Part shown: positions 54,874 to 64,000 of the stretch, piece by piece
Position numbering within the stretch: the first letter of the stretch is position 1
How the letters are laid out: each line of letters starts with the position of its first letter
Assembly (NCBI RefSeq): GCF_965219715.1
Contig: NZ_OZ244785.1
Location: forward strand, 248,001-312,000
DNA: 64,000 nt
Origin: Bacterioplanoides sp965219715
GTDB taxonomy: Bacteria; Pseudomonadota; Gammaproteobacteria; Pseudomonadales; Oceanobacteraceae
Direction: 5' to 3'
Notes under the pieces: model-generated
Seen by the model: the letters and a program-made list of their open reading frames with translations, nothing else
Told to the model about the DNA's origin: nothing
Database searches by the model: none
Program-made: the position numbers and the translations under genes

Positions 54874-56031
54874 TTACAAAACCGCCTGGTAGATGGCAAA
54901 CGCGTCTTGTTCACTCATCTCTTTCGGGTTATTGGTTAATAATCGCTGCTGTTTCATGGCATCACTGGCCAGCGTGCGCAGGGCCGCCGAAGTAATATCC
55001 AGATCGCTCAGGCGGGTAGGCAGGTTTAAATCAACAATTAACTTTTCCAGGCCCTGAATCAGGGCCAGAGCTTTACCGCTGTTATTACCGGCGAGGATAT
55101 CGGGAAAAATGATATTGGCGAGTTCAGCGTATTGTTGTTCGGCGGCATCCAGGTTAAAGCGCATCACTTCGGTTAATACCAGTGAGTTGCTTAAACCATG
55201 GGGGATATGAAAAATACTGCCGAGTGGATACGCCAGTGCATGCACGGCACCAACCGGTGCGTTAGCAAATGCCTGTCCGGCTAACATGGCGCCAAGCAAC
55301 ATATTTTCCCGGGCGTTAATGTCGCTGCCGTTATGTACGGCCTGGGAAATATTGCCCGCCAGCAGGCGTAATGCTTCACGGGCGTACATATCAGACAGCG
55401 GATTCTTTTTAATCCGGCTGGTATAAGCTTCGATGGCGTGAACCATGGCATCAATACCGGTTGCTGCGGTAATGGCTGGTGGCAGGTCAATGGTCAGCCC
55501 GGCATCCAGCAGCGCCAGGTCGGGCAATAATAACGGACTGACGACCCCCATTTTTCCCATATGGCGGGTGGTAACAATTGCCACTGGCGTTACTTCTGAT
55601 CCGGTGCCTGAGGTTGTTGGAATCTGAATCAGAGGTAACCGTTTGCCATTGGCCTTTTCGATACCGTAGATGTCTGCCAATGACTGCTCGCATTCTGGGT
55701 GGGCCAGTAAAGCCACCAGTTTGGCAACATCCATCGAGCTTCCGCCACCAAAACCAATAACGGCATCGGCCTGACAATGTTGCGCCTGTAGGCTGGCATC
55801 CAGCACAACCTGTTCCGACGGGTCAGCTTTAACGTCGCTGAACAGCGTGACGTTAACTCCGGTTTTCGCGAAGCTGTTTAACATACCTTTGTGCAAATCA
55901 AGCTGCACAATACCCGGGTCGGTAATAATTAATACCGAACGGAACCGGCGTTGGCGGCAGAGATTCCCTAAACGGTTGCTGGCACCAATTTCACACTGGA
56001 TGGATTCGCAATTATTAAAATTAAACGACAT
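54874..56031 (-). CDS. Iron-containing alcohol dehydrogenase
   Basis: The 385-residue enzyme has the family NAD-binding AVIGFGGGSSMDVAKLVALL (about 93-112), TSGTGSEVTPVAIV, and metal-binding His residues in HALAYPLGSIFHIPHGLSN. It interconverts an alcohol and an aldehyde with NAD. In the cluster it should feed the aldehyde dehydrogenase. It is 15 bases from the acyl-CoA dehydrogenase gene and 73 bases from the thioesterase gene. Confidence 0.93.
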   Translation of the reverse strand: MSFNFNNCESIQCEIGASNRLGNLCRQRRFRSVLIITDPGIVQLDLHKGMLNSFAKTGVNVTLFSDVKADPSEQVVLDASLQAQHCQADAVIGFGGGSSMDVAKLVALLAHPECEQSLADIYGIEKANGKRLPLIQIPTTSGTGSEVTPVAIVTTRHMGKMGVVSPLLLPDLALLDAGLTIDLPPAITAATGIDAMVHAIEAYTSRIKKNPLSDMYAREALRLLAGNISQAVHNGSDINARENMLLGAMLAGQAFANAPVGAVHALAYPLGSIFHIPHGLSNSLVLTEVMRFNLDAAEQQYAELANIIFPDILAGNNSGKALALIQGLEKLIVDLNLPTRLSDLDITSAALRTLASDAMKQQRLLTNNPKEMSEQDAFAIYQAVL

Positions 56032-56045
56032 AGTTAATTTCCCGG

Positions 56046-57863
56046 TTAAAAGGCAAAATGCTCAGCAGCGAGTGACATCAGGTTATCCGCGCCGGATAAC
56101 AAGCTGGCTTTATGCATTTGGCAGCGGGGTAAAATACGGTCGAAGTAGAATTGTGCGGTGCTGATTTTGCTCTGATAAAAATCGCTGTCGTCCGGATTAA
56201 GTAACATTTGCTGGGCTGCTTTATTGGCCATACGTAACCAATAACCTGCCAGCGACACATACGCAGAGTATTGCAGGAAGTCGACAGAGCAGGCGCCAAC
56301 TTCTTCCGGGTTTGCGGCGCTCATGATTTGCACCTTCGCGCTCAGTTGCTGCCATTCGTTCAGCTGGTTATTCAACTCACCGGCCAGCGCGGCAAGAATA
56401 TGACCGTCAGCCACTTCATCTTTAAGTTGTTGCGCCTGGCTACAGTCCTGCTCAAACTGCTGTTGCAGACGGGCTAAGGTTTCTGCCTGATCGCCGATGA
56501 CTTTACGGCGCAGATAATCCAGCGCCTGAATGCCATTTGTGCCTTCGTATAACATCAGAATCCGGCTGTCGCGCATCAGTTGTTCCATACCCCATTCACG
56601 GATAAAACCGTGGCCGCCATAAACCTGCACGCCAAGGCTGGCACATTCCTGACTGATGTCGGTGAGGAAGGATTTAACAATAGGCACTAACAACGCCAGC
56701 AGCTTCAGCTGTTGTTTGTGATCACTGGCGTCTTTGGCAAAACGTTCTTTGTCCAGCAGTGTTGCGACTTCATAGGCTAACAAGCGGCTGCCTTCGGTCA
56801 GTGCTTTCTGGGTTAATAACATCCGCCGCACGTCCGGATGGACGATGATCGGGTCAGCCGCCTGATCGGGATTTTTGACTCCGCTTAATGAACGCGTTTG
56901 CAAACGATCATTGGCATATTCCAGTGCTCCCTGAAACGCCATTTCAGCGATGCCCAGACCCTGCAGCCCAACCTGAAAACGGGCGTCGTTCATCATGGTA
57001 AACATGCAGGCCAGACCCTGGTGTTCACCACCTACCAGCCAGCCTTTGGCTGCTTCAAAATTCATCACACAGGTAGCGGAGGCTTTAATGCCCATTTTAT
57101 GTTCAACCGAACCACAGCTCAGGCTGTTACGTTCGCCTGGCTGACCCTGGTCGTCGGCTAAAAACTTAGGAACCGCAAATAAACTGATGCCTTTGCTGCC
57201 GGAAGGCGCATCCGGCAATTTGGCCAACACCAGATGGACAATATTGTCGCTCAGGTCGTGCTCGCCAGCTGTGATAAAAATTTTGGTGCCGGTAATGGCA
57301 TACGAACCATCTGCGTTGGGTTCGGCTTTGGTGCGCAGCAAAGCCAGATCGGTTCCGGCCTGGGGTTCGGTCAGACACATGGTGCCGGACCATTCGCCGC
57401 TGATCATTTTTTCCAGATAGGTGTGTTTCAGTTGTTCGCTGCCGTGGGCATAAATTGCCAGCGTTGCGCCTTCGGTTAAACCCGGATAGGTACGCCATGA
57501 CAGGTTGGCCGACATGGTCATTTCATGGAATGGGGTTGCCAGGCTGTTGGGTAAATCCTGACCGCCAAATTCGGCTGGTGCTGTCATCGACGCCCAGCCA
57601 TTGTCGCAATACTGGCGATAAGCATGTTTAAAACCCGCTGGTGTGGTGACTTCGCCGGCGTTAAAAACCACGCCTTGTTCATCACCTTCGCGGTTAAGCG
57701 GCGCTAATTCGTTGCTGGCGAACTTAGCGCCTTCTTCGAGGATAGCGTCGATCAGTTCCTGATTCAGATCCTGTAAACCAAGCTGCTGGTAGTGCTTTTC
57801 CAGGCCAATGACTTCGTTCAGTAAAAAGCGCATATCGCGCAGGGGTGCTTTGTAAGCCGTCAT
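56046..57863 (-). CDS. Acyl-CoA dehydrogenase, DmdC-like long form
   Basis: From ATG 57863 the product has 605 residues; a start 14 codons upstream is in frame but lacks homology. It begins MTAYKAPLRDMRFLLNEVIGLEKHYQ; flavin/substrate motifs are GTMCLTEPQAGTDLALLRTKA, KIFITAGEH, and GVQVYGGHGFIREWGMEQLMRDSRI followed by MLYEGTNGIQALD. The length of about 600 with a C-terminal extra domain is that of the DmdC (3-methylmercaptopropionyl-CoA) subfamily, but most members act on other acyl-CoAs. First gene of the oxidation cluster and divergent from the LysR gene. Confidence 0.93.
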   Translation of the reverse strand: MTAYKAPLRDMRFLLNEVIGLEKHYQQLGLQDLNQELIDAILEEGAKFASNELAPLNREGDEQGVVFNAGEVTTPAGFKHAYRQYCDNGWASMTAPAEFGGQDLPNSLATPFHEMTMSANLSWRTYPGLTEGATLAIYAHGSEQLKHTYLEKMISGEWSGTMCLTEPQAGTDLALLRTKAEPNADGSYAITGTKIFITAGEHDLSDNIVHLVLAKLPDAPSGSKGISLFAVPKFLADDQGQPGERNSLSCGSVEHKMGIKASATCVMNFEAAKGWLVGGEHQGLACMFTMMNDARFQVGLQGLGIAEMAFQGALEYANDRLQTRSLSGVKNPDQAADPIIVHPDVRRMLLTQKALTEGSRLLAYEVATLLDKERFAKDASDHKQQLKLLALLVPIVKSFLTDISQECASLGVQVYGGHGFIREWGMEQLMRDSRILMLYEGTNGIQALDYLRRKVIGDQAETLARLQQQFEQDCSQAQQLKDEVADGHILAALAGELNNQLNEWQQLSAKVQIMSAANPEEVGACSVDFLQYSAYVSLAGYWLRMANKAAQQMLLNPDDSDFYQSKISTAQFYFDRILPRCQMHKASLLSGADNLMSLAAEHFAF

Positions 57864-57973
57864 AACTTGTATCTCAATGCAGGGCAGGCTGCCCGGTTCA
57901 TTCACTGTTGCAATAGCCTAAGTAGCTTTTTAGTATTTGAGAAATTGATAGTTTGAATTCAGGTATTTGTCTG

Positions 57974-58879
57974 GTGAATATTAATAATCTTGATCTGAAC
58001 TTATTGCGTGCGTTTGATGCGCTGATGCGTGAGCAGAATGTGTCCCGTGCTGCCCAGCGTATTTCACTCAGTCAGCCGGCTATGAGTAACGCCCTGAACC
58101 GGTTACGGGAATTATTGGATGACCCGGTACTGGTACGGGTGGGGCGTGGAATGCAACCGACACAAAAGGCTCGGGCTATGGAACTGCCGATTCGCAGTGC
58201 ATTAAAAATGATTGAGAACAGCCTGATTCCCGAGGCCGACTTTGATGCGGCACACTCCGATCGGGTGTTCCGCATTCTGGCCACCGATTATGTGCAGTTG
58301 TTATTGTTGCCAGCCTTGCTGGAGTTGTTGCAACAGCAGGCGCCGGGTGTACGGATTGAAGTCAGCCATCTCGATCCGGATGTGCCTGAACTGCAACTGG
58401 AGCAAGGAGAATTCGATTTTGCCATTGGCCGCTTTCCGCAGTTACCACAGAGGTTGAGTCGGATGTGGTTATTTTCCGACGATCTGCGCTGTTTGGTTGC
58501 GGCCAATAATCCGGCGTTCGGCGATGAAGTGACGGAACAGCAGTTTCTGCAAACCCCGCAGATCTGGGTGTCGGGAGGCCAGCGCCGTGGATTAATTGAT
58601 GAGTGGTTGGCGAAACAGGGGAAACAACGGCAAGTCAGCGTTGTCACTCCGAGTTTTTTATTAGCGCCGTTACTGGTATCTGCCAGCGATACGCTGGTAG
58701 TAACGCCTGCCAGGGTGGCGCAACAATACGCCCGTTATCTGCCGTTAAAAATTCTGCCATTGCCAATGCCCATTCCGGCATTTGATATTCATCTGATCTG
58801 GCATCCGTGCCAGGCTGAAACTTCATCGCACCGCTGGTTGCGGGACACTTTATCCCAACTGTGTGCATCTATGAGCTGA
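57974..58879 (+). CDS. LysR-family regulator
   Basis: From GTG 57974 the product has about 301 residues; a TTG seven codons upstream is possible. It has the winged helix-turn-helix (about 3-62: LNLLRAFDALMREQNVSRAAQRISLSQPAMSNALNRLRELL) and a substrate-binding domain of periplasmic-binding-protein type. The 110-base gap to the divergent acyl-CoA dehydrogenase gene leaves room for LysR operators, so it probably controls the whole six-gene cluster. Effector unknown. Confidence 0.9.
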   Translation: MNINNLDLNLLRAFDALMREQNVSRAAQRISLSQPAMSNALNRLRELLDDPVLVRVGRGMQPTQKARAMELPIRSALKMIENSLIPEADFDAAHSDRVFRILATDYVQLLLLPALLELLQQQAPGVRIEVSHLDPDVPELQLEQGEFDFAIGRFPQLPQRLSRMWLFSDDLRCLVAANNPAFGDEVTEQQFLQTPQIWVSGGQRRGLIDEWLAKQGKQRQVSVVTPSFLLAPLLVSASDTLVVTPARVAQQYARYLPLKILPLPMPIPAFDIHLIWHPCQAETSSHRWLRDTLSQLCASMS

Positions 58880-58933
58880 ACCCGGCCTGCCGGGTTAATC
58901 AGAATATTGTTCAAAAGCTCATTAATTTTAAAA

Positions 58934-58998
58934 GCGAATAAATACTTGTTTTTAAAAAAATGCAGTGATATTTCTAAATAAAGCGAGCAAATACTTGC
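58934..58998 (+). promoter_or_regulatory. Two copies of a 16-bp palindromic operator before the esterase
   Basis: GCGAATAAATACTTGT (58934-58949) and GCGAGCAAATACTTGC (58983-58998) share the form GCGARYAAATAYTYGY and start 49 bases apart. The second is a near-perfect dyad. The same 16-mer occurs twice before the FadL-type gene at 61260. They lie 143-207 bases before the esterase ATG. Confidence 0.72.
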
Positions 58999-59140
58999 TT
59001 TTAATAACAAGATAACTACAAACGCATTTTCACCTTCTCTGAACTGAGTCGGAAGTAATGTCAGGCATTCTTGGCCCGACATTGTTGATTGGATTCAGAC
59101 GGCAACGAATAAAAATAACTGCGAATGTGAAGAGAACAAT

Positions 59141-61075
59141 ATGACAAGTTTAACTAAGGCGGCACTGGTGTCAGCCTCATTAATTCTGGCCGCCTGCGGT
59201 TCGGATAACAAAAAAAACTCCACTGAAAATTCCGCGGAAAATCCGCAAAAGCCTGCCGGAAATGGCTTGCTGGTGAAAACAACGGCGGGCACGGTTGAAG
59301 GTTTTCAGCACAGTCTCGGAGTCAGCCGCTTTAACGCCATTCCCTTTGCCGAGGCACCAGTGAACGAATTACGTTTTTCACCTCCGGTTGCGAAAAAATC
59401 CTGGCAGGGTATTCGTCCGGCCAAAGAAATTGGCCCACGTTGTATTCAGGTTGAAGCGGGTATCAATAACGAAAGTGAACATTGGCAGGGCGGTGAATCC
59501 GAAGACTGCTTATGGCTGGATATTAATACACCGGCAACCGGTGAAAATCATAAACGTCCGGTTATTGTCTGGGTGTATGGTGGTGGCTTTTATGGCCACG
59601 GTGCGGCTTACCCGGTTTATGACGCAGCGCGCCTGGCAAAACAGGCCGATGCCGTGGTGGTGAATATTCAATACCGTATGGGGGCGTTAGGCTGGTGGAA
59701 CGCGGCGGAATGGCGTGGCGAAGATGAAATTACTGATCACAGCGATCCGCAATATCTGAAAAATGGCCAGAAAGATGTGATTCTGGCATTGCAATGGGTA
59801 CAGCAAAATATCAATGCATTTGGTGGCGATAACAATAACGTTACCCTGATGGGTGAATCCGCCGGGGGCTTATTAGTCACCACACTTATGGGCGAGCCAC
59901 AACTTGATCAGCTGTACCATAAGGTCATTAATTTCAGCGGCATTCGTGAAGAGGATTTTAAACACGGGGATCGCAAAGCCATGACCCGGCGCATGAAAGC
60001 CGAGCTGGGTGACGAAAATATGAGCCTGGAGTCGTTACGGGCACTGCCGGTTGAAAAAATTATTGCTGCGCAACAAAAAGTTCAACTGGGCGAAGGCTTT
60101 CGTTTTGACCAGCCTATTCTGTTTAATCCGGTGCAACGTGGTTTTGGCCGGGAAATCGCTCATTACCGTGAATTGGGCGAACGCCTGAAAAAACCCGCGC
60201 TGGTGGCTTATACCCGTGATGAATTTAATACCTTTGCTCTGCTGACGTTATTCCAGCGAACAGAAATGGACGCCATGCGTTATCAGCAGCAGCTTGCTGA
60301 AGCAAAAGAAAATGGTCGTAGTCCGGATACCGTTGCACCGGCTAAAAACTATCTGGATGCGAACCTGCCAGCGGATGAAAAACTGGCGCTATATTCGGGG
60401 CTGGCGTTTCAGGCGTTAACCGGTGATTCTCCGGCAGGCCAGGGCTTACGTATCGAAGAAGTAGCGGAACTGGCCGGGCTGATTTTTGCTGCCAATGGCG
60501 GAGATCCTGCAGCATTAGCCGATCCATCTGCCATGACGGAACAGCATAAAAGCCAGCTTGCTGATGCTCACCTGGCGGTGATTTCAGCCTTCGCAGCACA
60601 CCGTCCAGCGCTCGAATTTGCTGACGAGTACAGTAAAGGCTCAGACGTTTTTATGCTCAGCTTTGATAAAACGTCCGGTAAATACCCACATCTGGGTGCC
60701 ATGCACGGCGCTGAGCTACCGTATGTGTTTGGTAATCTGCAATACGATGAAGCTCTGATTGGCGAAAACGCTCCACGAGCGTTATCCACTCACCTGCAAA
60801 AACTGATCGGTGCTTTTGCGCGTACCGGCAACCCGTCGCTTCCCGGTTATAGCTGGCCAGCCTATGAGCACAGTCCGGCTAATGATTTCGCCAACAGCCG
60901 GGTGATGCGGGTTGATTATGATCTGAAAAACGACCAGCTGCAGGCTGAAGTCACTGGCTTTACTAAGCCCTGGCTGAAAGCCTTTATCGCAAAAGTGGCC
61001 GGGTTCCGTGCAAAAGGTGACGACCGCCCGGGCACAACACTGGAAGACCTGCTTAAGGCCGAGGCCGGGCTGTGA
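59141..61075 (+). CDS. Carboxylesterase type B lipoprotein
   Basis: The 644-residue envelope protein has a lipobox (LILAAC, Cys19), then the type B esterase plan: GFQHSLGVSRFNAIPFAEAPV, ESEDCLWLDINTP, oxyanion VWVYGGGFYGHGA, and nucleophile Ser in NVTLMGESAGGLLVTT (about 240-255). The late AMHGAELPYVFGNL block carries the catalytic His. It is longer than the roughly 500-residue norm by its N-terminal part and mid-domain inserts. It should split esters, possibly lipid or xenobiotic. The repeated palindrome upstream ties it to the FadL-type porin gene 3' of it. Confidence 0.92.
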   Translation: MTSLTKAALVSASLILAACGSDNKKNSTENSAENPQKPAGNGLLVKTTAGTVEGFQHSLGVSRFNAIPFAEAPVNELRFSPPVAKKSWQGIRPAKEIGPRCIQVEAGINNESEHWQGGESEDCLWLDINTPATGENHKRPVIVWVYGGGFYGHGAAYPVYDAARLAKQADAVVVNIQYRMGALGWWNAAEWRGEDEITDHSDPQYLKNGQKDVILALQWVQQNINAFGGDNNNVTLMGESAGGLLVTTLMGEPQLDQLYHKVINFSGIREEDFKHGDRKAMTRRMKAELGDENMSLESLRALPVEKIIAAQQKVQLGEGFRFDQPILFNPVQRGFGREIAHYRELGERLKKPALVAYTRDEFNTFALLTLFQRTEMDAMRYQQQLAEAKENGRSPDTVAPAKNYLDANLPADEKLALYSGLAFQALTGDSPAGQGLRIEEVAELAGLIFAANGGDPAALADPSAMTEQHKSQLADAHLAVISAFAAHRPALEFADEYSKGSDVFMLSFDKTSGKYPHLGAMHGAELPYVFGNLQYDEALIGENAPRALSTHLQKLIGAFARTGNPSLPGYSWPAYEHSPANDFANSRVMRVDYDLKNDQLQAEVTGFTKPWLKAFIAKVAGFRAKGDDRPGTTLEDLLKAEAGL

Positions 61076-61122
61076 TGTTGGCCGCTGCCAACAAAGATAA
61101 ACATTTCGTAACAAAAATCTAA

Positions 61123-61201
61123 GCGAGTAAATATTCGCATATATTGACCTGGGTCTTTTGTGATGTTTTTATTTGTTAATGCGAGTATATATTCGCATTA
61201 A
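61123..61201 (+). promoter_or_regulatory. Two copies of the palindromic operator before the FadL-type gene
   Basis: GCGAGTAAATATTCGC (61123-61138) and GCGAGTATATATTCGC (61181-61196, extended to a 26-base dyad from 61176 to 61201 with TTAAT/ATTAA arms) start 58 bases apart. They match the two boxes before the esterase. Together they point to one repressor, most simply the TetR protein encoded downstream at 62397. Confidence 0.78.
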
Positions 61202-61259
61202 TGATTGAGCCCACGGAAGACCTCTGATCTATAACAACAATCCAAATCGGAGAAGATAA

Positions 61260-62366
61260 GTGAAAAGCCAGAATTTATTTCCCCTGACCTTTGCCGCCTG
61301 TGCGGTGATCAGTGCCAACAATGTGATGGCCGGAGGATTAGAAAACGCCCGTATGCCAACCAGTTATTTATACGGTGAATCAAAAAACCTGTTACACGTG
61401 GCGGTAGGTTATGCCACTGGTAATGTTGAAGGCACCGCCGCGGATGGTTCAAAAACCGGCAATGGCGCACCTGAACTGGTGGTGACGGATATCGGTTACC
61501 GTCATAACGTGAATGATAAATGGGCGCTTGGCCTGCGCTATAACCAGCCTTATACCTCCAAGATCAAGTACAAAAAAGGTTTATACAAAGGTACCGAAGG
61601 CGAGTGGGATTCCCAGGCATTGACCGGTGTAGTGAAGTATCAGATTGATGATAACTACGGTGTTTATGGTGGCTTGTCTGTTGTGCGTACCTCCGTTTCT
61701 AAAACAAAATTAAACGCTAATCTGATTCAGTCGCCGGCTCCTGGTGTCCCGGGGGGCTATCAGACCGAAGCAAAAACCGATTACAGCCCACGGTATTTAT
61801 TGGGCGTTTCTTATCAGATTCCTGAAATTGGTTTCCTGACCACACTTACCTATCAGAGTGAAGTGAATGTTGACCTGAAACCACGTGAAGAAATGTTCGG
61901 TGAAGTCAGTACGAAAACCGTGAAAGTGGAATTACCACGGGCATTATCGTGGGATTTTGAAACCGCCGTTGCTGAAGATAAATTTATTTATGGCTCGGTT
62001 CGTTGGGTGCAGTGGTCGAAATTTAAAATTGCACCAACGTTATTTAAGCGTAATACCGGTCAGAACCTGCTGGACTACAAAGACAGCGTTTCTTACGCCT
62101 TTGGTTACGCACAACAGCTGAGTGAAAAATTTATCGGTACGGTATTTTTCGGTTATGAAAAACCGGAAGGTGGCAAGTTAGCCGCATTGGCGCCGTTTGA
62201 TGGTTACCAGAGTGTGGGTGTGGGTGGTTCTTATAATTTGGGTGATCTGGATGTTAATGCCGGGGTGGAATATTCCACTGGTCGTAACGGCACCGACGAC
62301 TTCGGTACAAAGTATAAAAACATCGATGCCGTTGGCGTAAAAATGTCGTTCGATTATCACTTTTAA
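61260..62366 (+). CDS. FadL/OmpP1-type outer-membrane transporter
   Basis: The 368-residue barrel protein starts at GTG 61260 behind GGAGAAG. It has a signal peptide (cut near ...NNVMA), the N-terminal GGLENARMPTSYLYGE hatch-like segment, and alternating strands up to the final FDYHF. The TodX/FadL family lets long-chain fatty acids or hydrophobic compounds cross the outer membrane by lateral diffusion. Its place between the esterase lipoprotein and the TetR gene suggests uptake of an ester-derived lipid. Confidence 0.85.
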   Translation: MKSQNLFPLTFAACAVISANNVMAGGLENARMPTSYLYGESKNLLHVAVGYATGNVEGTAADGSKTGNGAPELVVTDIGYRHNVNDKWALGLRYNQPYTSKIKYKKGLYKGTEGEWDSQALTGVVKYQIDDNYGVYGGLSVVRTSVSKTKLNANLIQSPAPGVPGGYQTEAKTDYSPRYLLGVSYQIPEIGFLTTLTYQSEVNVDLKPREEMFGEVSTKTVKVELPRALSWDFETAVAEDKFIYGSVRWVQWSKFKIAPTLFKRNTGQNLLDYKDSVSYAFGYAQQLSEKFIGTVFFGYEKPEGGKLAALAPFDGYQSVGVGGSYNLGDLDVNAGVEYSTGRNGTDDFGTKYKNIDAVGVKMSFDYHF

Positions 62367-62396
62367 GCAAATAGCTACTGCTGAGCTTTTAACGAC

Positions 62397-63068
62397 TTAA
62401 TTCAGACAGGATTGACAAATTAACGAATAAATCGCGTATTTGTGCATCTCCATATAAGTCTGAGGTGGCTCGGGTTGTTTCAGTACAAAGTTATCCATGC
62501 AGGTATGAGTGGCATAGATGTACTTACCCAACTGAATCAACTCCGGGCGCGCTTTTGCCGGATTAAACGGCTGCAACAGGTCGGCGATGATTTCGGCGAT
62601 TTGCAATCCGTGTTTGCTGTCGAGTTCTTTCAGCTCGGTATACAGCTCGGTGGCCTTAACCAGCTCGGATTCCAGCTTCAGCTGAACCGCATCAAGCTGT
62701 TCGTAGTTATAGAGGGAATCGACCGCTTGCCATAGTTGTTGCTCTTTTTCGCCATCGTCAATGGTTTGTACAGGAGCAGCCATTTGTTGCAGCCCGAGCC
62801 GGACTTCTTCCAGCCAGCGGGAATACAGCTCGGACAAAATGGCGAGTTTGTTGGGGAAATACTGATACAGAGAGCCCACCGACATACCGGAAAGCTGAGC
62901 AACACGATTGGTAGTGAGCTTTTCCAGACCTTCGTTGATCAGAATATCGCGGGTGGTTTTGAGGATAGTTTCCACCTTGGCACGCGAGCGCAACTGGGTT
63001 GGCTGTTTGCGGGCCGTTAACTTGGCCGGTTTGGTTTTATCCGTACGGGATGGGGTATCAGCAGGCAT
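62397..63068 (-). CDS. TetR-family regulator
   Basis: From ATG 63068 the product has 223 residues (a longer start at 63125 is possible). It has a basic arm rich in Lys/Thr, a helix-turn-helix at about 43-78 (KLTTNRVAQLSGMSVGSLYQYFPNK), and a helical pocket. It shares LYQYFPNKLAILSEL with the TetR proteins at 32341 and 35096. It is convergent with the FadL-type gene and divergent from the YtcJ lipoprotein gene. It is the likely reader of the four palindromes between 58.9 and 61.2 kb. Confidence 0.9.
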   Translation of the reverse strand: MPADTPSRTDKTKPAKLTARKQPTQLRSRAKVETILKTTRDILINEGLEKLTTNRVAQLSGMSVGSLYQYFPNKLAILSELYSRWLEEVRLGLQQMAAPVQTIDDGEKEQQLWQAVDSLYNYEQLDAVQLKLESELVKATELYTELKELDSKHGLQIAEIIADLLQPFNPAKARPELIQLGKYIYATHTCMDNFVLKQPEPPQTYMEMHKYAIYSLICQSCLN

Positions 63069-63090
63069 AACTAACTCAGAGAACAAGGTC

Positions 63091-63120
63091 AGGCCGATTG
63101 TTTCATATTCGTGTCGGCCT
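63091..63120. repeat. Inverted repeat in the TetR/YtcJ divergent region
   Basis: AGGCCGA and TCGGCCT are 16 bases apart in the 96-base gap between the divergent TetR and YtcJ genes. It could be an operator for either gene, but it differs from the GCGA...TCGC boxes; a hairpin in the leader is another reading. Confidence 0.55.
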
Positions 63121-63164
63121 AGCAAAACGGACAGAAATACAGAGTAGAGAATCAGGGGAAATTT

Positions 63165-64000
63165 ATGAAACGTGTGTTACTAACGGCTGCGGCAGGACTG
63201 ATGTCAGCGACCTTGTTATCACCACTGGCCGGCTGTGCATCGTCCAGTCGCCCGTCGACCGCAGAGCAGAATGGTGAGCAGCCGGCGGATCGGGTGTTAA
63301 CCGATGCCCGAGTGTATTCAGCGGTCGCAGGTGCCGGTGTTAAAGCGCAGCAAGCCATTGCCATTCGCGACGGGAAAATTATTTATATTGGTGATGAAGC
63401 CGGTGTGTCAGCCTTTATTGGTGACGATACGATTGAGCAAGACGTCGATGGCAAACTGGTGATGCCCGGGTTAATCGACAGTCATACCCATGCTGGTCTG
63501 ATTGCATTATTGGCCAATGCCACACCGATGCCGGAAAATCTGGACAAAGACGGTATTGTCAGCTGGTTAAAACAACATATCGAAGATAACCCGGAGTTAC
63601 CTTATGTGTTTGCCGGTGCCTGGAATGTATCGACCTTTGGTCTGGCCGGGCCACATAAAAAAGATCTGGATGCCGTCAGTAAGGGCATTCCAGTGGTACT
63701 GATGGACGACTCTGGTCACAGTGCCTGGTTGAACAGCAAAGCACTGGCATTGCTGGATAACAACGATGATCTGGCGCCGGGGTTGTCGTTTTATGTGCGT
63801 GATGAGCAAGGTGAACCCACCGGCTGGTTAAAAGAGATGGTGATGGTGGATGCCATCGATAAAATCCACACACCGGATGAAACCATGCCGGAAGTGCTGG
63901 AGTTTTTCCTCGGTTATTTATCCGCCCATGGTGTTACAACCATGATGGACGGCGGCAATATGTCGGTCGGCGAGCTGGTATATCCAACCCTGAAACAACT
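63165..64000 (+). CDS. YtcJ-type amidohydrolase lipoprotein (3' end beyond window)
   Basis: The open frame from ATG 63165 (GGGG behind ATCAG) runs 278 codons to the window edge. It has a lipobox (LAGC, Cys23), and the metal-dependent hydrolase start LVMPGLIDSHTHAGLIALL, then VFAGAWNVSTFGLAGPHKK, DDSGHSAWLNSKAL and DEQGEPTGWLKEM. These blocks parallel those of the lipoprotein at 33096, so the two are paralogues. Divergent from a TetR gene in the same way. Its substrate is unknown. Confidence 0.88.
   Translation, partial: MKRVLLTAAAGLMSATLLSPLAGCASSSRPSTAEQNGEQPADRVLTDARVYSAVAGAGVKAQQAIAIRDGKIIYIGDEAGVSAFIGDDTIEQDVDGKLVMPGLIDSHTHAGLIALLANATPMPENLDKDGIVSWLKQHIEDNPELPYVFAGAWNVSTFGLAGPHKKDLDAVSKGIPVVLMDDSGHSAWLNSKALALLDNNDDLAPGLSFYVRDEQGEPTGWLKEMVMVDAIDKIHTPDETMPEVLEFFLGYLSAHGVTTMMDGGNMSVGELVYPTLKQ

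Overview
The window looks like chromosomal DNA of a marine gammaproteobacterium, most like hydrocarbon- or lipid-degrading Oceanospirillales (Thalassolituus/Oceanobacter type). This is inferred from the fxsA-groESL order, separate cysD and cysN, a fatty-acid/alcohol oxidation cluster, FadL-type porin and YtcJ-type amidohydrolase lipoproteins. No rRNA, tRNA, CRISPR array, prophage or transposase was seen.

Layout. 0-2.1 kb: a leftward operon merC-like/DUF1826/zrgA-like/hisI behind a strong candidate Zur box, so probably a zinc-starvation operon. 2.1-6 kb: an AraC regulator, fxsA, and groES-groEL with a sigma-32-type promoter and a strong terminator. 6-12.8 kb: an AT-richer accessory island of small orphan genes. 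Its left part is an integron-type cassette array (four attC-like sites, no integrase in the window). The first cassette encodes a DUF4062-like (TIR-like fold) protein, the best candidate for an undescribed defence-type gene here. 12.8-25 kb: core-like genes: EEP phosphatase, adenosine-deaminase-like lipoprotein, RND efflux pair, GDT1-type transporter, cytochrome c, sdaA. 23.8-27.6 kb: a PepSY membrane gene and a cobalamin-riboswitch-controlled TonB receptor, each broken by one point lesion. 27.7-29.5 kb: a rhomboid homologue apparently lacking its catalytic residues, then zapE.

29.8-36.4 kb: a catabolic/regulatory patch with an acyl-CoA synthetase (frameshifted), a DsbA-family isomerase, two TetR regulators, a YtcJ amidohydrolase lipoprotein and an alpha/beta hydrolase. 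36.6-49.4 kb: mostly housekeeping: cysDN, NIPSNAP, DUF4349 lipoprotein, HDOD protein, RsuA-type pseudouridine synthase, lytic transglycosylase, proS, DUF938 methyltransferase, a small envelope operon and a patatin. 49.6-57.9 kb: six leftward genes for alcohol/aldehyde and fatty acyl-CoA oxidation, divergent from a LysR regulator. 58.9-64 kb: a carboxylesterase lipoprotein and a FadL-type porin, each preceded by two copies of the same 16-bp palindrome, then a TetR gene divergent from another YtcJ lipoprotein that runs off the end.

The two TetR/YtcJ modules (33-35.7 and 62.4-64 kb) look paralogous and have related TGCG...CGCA operators, suggesting a distributed regulon for taking up and breaking down an ester- or amide-containing lipid-like substrate. 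Three single-base lesions lie within about 6.3 kb (24.4-30.7 kb). They may be real gene decay or assembly errors.
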